A stretch of DNA of 64,000 nucleotides. Origin: Providencia stuartii (lineage in GTDB: Bacteria; Pseudomonadota; Gammaproteobacteria; Enterobacterales; Enterobacteriaceae). The position numbers were made by a program, and so were the translations under genes. Where the stretch lies: the NCBI GenBank assembly GCA_900455155.1, contig UGUC01000002.1, positions 2,418,001 to 2,482,000 of the forward strand, given 5' to 3'. This document shows positions 63,318-64,000 of the stretch, in pieces. Numbering within the stretch: the first letter of the stretch is position 1; each line of letters starts with the position of its first letter. Under the pieces are notes generated by a model. It was given only the letters and a program-made list of their open reading frames with translations. It searched no databases and was not told where the DNA came from.

Positions 63318-64000
63318 ATGAATTACTTATACATTGTTTTTACAGATATCAGCGTGTCTGTTGAGTACAATAATAATAAATATGATTACACCTTTGACAC
63401 CGTAAATAGTACTTATCATGACTGGTTAAATATCGCTAAGAAAATAAATAGCGACTTTCAATTGATTGACGGTGGCGTTATACAATGGCCAGTCGATGAC
63501 GATGGAAAAAAATCTTATGTGATAAAAACACAAGATAATAAAACTATTGATGTCGCAAATTTATTTACAGAATCTCTTAATAAGCCATTTATTATTGAAA
63601 ATATCAGGGAAGTAAATCAACAGGACAGCTTAGAGAGGAAATTCATTCATCGGGAAAAAGAAGTTACTTGGTCAATTGAGTATTCCGGTTTAACATCAGG
63701 GAAAGATGAGTATTGCCAAGAGTCACTATTAACGGTGGCAAATGGGTATATTGGCCTGCGCGGTACATTACCGGAGATGACAGCGAGTCATGATTATTAC
63801 CCTGCAACTTATATTGCAGGCCTATATAATCAAGCAACCTCTCAAGTCAACGATCACCAAGTGGTCAACGAAGACTTTGTTAATGCACCGAATGGCCAGT
63901 TTATTTCGCTTAAAATCGGAGATGGCGACTACATTCATCCAAATAATGTAACCACACTTGCTCTAACCCGCCATTTAGATTTTAAAACCGGTGTCCTATC
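63318..64000 (+). CDS. glycoside hydrolase family 65 phosphorylase, probable trehalose 6-phosphate phosphorylase (partial)
   Basis: The open frame runs from ATG at 63318 to the window edge (227 codons). After a variable N-terminal stretch of about 115 residues it reads VTWSIEYSGL, then ESLLTVANGYIGLRGTLPEM, which is the typical GH65 N-domain motif. Position behind treR-treB suggests it splits trehalose 6-phosphate with phosphate, as in Lactococcus, in place of the TreC hydrolase of E. coli. Maltose or kojibiose phosphorylase specificity cannot be ruled out, because the catalytic domain lies outside the window. Confidence 0.75.
   Translation, partial: MNYLYIVFTDISVSVEYNNNKYDYTFDTVNSTYHDWLNIAKKINSDFQLIDGGVIQWPVDDDGKKSYVIKTQDNKTIDVANLFTESLNKPFIIENIREVNQQDSLERKFIHREKEVTWSIEYSGLTSGKDEYCQESLLTVANGYIGLRGTLPEMTASHDYYPATYIAGLYNQATSQVNDHQVVNEDFVNAPNGQFISLKIGDGDYIHPNNVTTLALTRHLDFKTGVL

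Overview
The window looks like chromosome from an AT-rich enterobacterium of the Morganellaceae, most likely Providencia. The mutS-miaE / rpoS-nlpD-pcm-surE-truD-ispF-ispD-ftsB / cysCNDG backbone is enterobacterial. A chromosomal Tn10-type tet region and an adenine deaminase/permease pair fit the Providencia stuartii group; the species call is inference from gene content only. No tRNA, rRNA or CRISPR array was recognised.

Layout. 1-4.1 kb: an unidentified partial gene, rimO, an Asn-rich membrane protein and a TIM-barrel PEP-mutase-like protein. 4.3-8.5 kb: a Fur-box-preceded iron operon (P19-like protein, free-standing cupredoxin, FTR1 permease EfeU, EfeO M75 domain, Tat-exported DyP peroxidase EfeB). 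8.8-16.7 kb: a secreted GH20 hexosaminidase, a Sel1-repeat protein, a graveyard of two IS remnants around an orphan deaminase-like toxin tip, a VWA protein, a lipoprotein, DUF2165 and a LysR regulator. 16.9-20.1 kb: ade and a purine permease behind a PurR box. 20.1-21.5 kb: a small Cys-containing protein and an exported lactonase-type propeller. 21.9-29.1 kb: ridA, full-length tetD, tetC, tetA(B), tetR(B), an ArsR regulator (jemC), an ACT-domain protein, an ABM-domain protein and gltS, which is the known non-IS content and order of Tn10 but without IS10. 29.3-34.3 kb: LysR, a DadA-like oxidoreductase and RidA, then a DUF1471 protein and a pyruvate/indolepyruvate decarboxylase.

34.6-45.7 kb is a polymorphic-toxin island. 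It holds an EagR chaperone, a PAAR-Rhs effector with an HHNIPQ (AHH/HNH-type) nuclease tip and its immunity gene, then two displaced toxin-tip/immunity modules. The second sits behind a degenerate copy of the Rhs core. The island ends in an IS3-family element split by an IS1111-type IS110 element, and in a truncated integrase next to mutS. 45.9-60.5 kb is conserved backbone, including the sulfate-activation and siroheme genes cysG-cysD-cysN-cysC. 60.8-64 kb is a trehalose operon (treR, an operator, treB) whose third gene is a GH65 phosphorylase rather than treC.

More than thirty single-base frameshifts, nearly all one extra or missing base in a homopolymer, interrupt otherwise well-conserved genes (rimO, nlpD, cysG, treB, tetA, surE, ade and others). 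They look like residual sequencing error rather than gene decay, so such genes are given as full spans with the breaks noted. By contrast, the second Rhs fragment and the IS3 orfA carry in-frame stops caused by substitutions and look truly dead.
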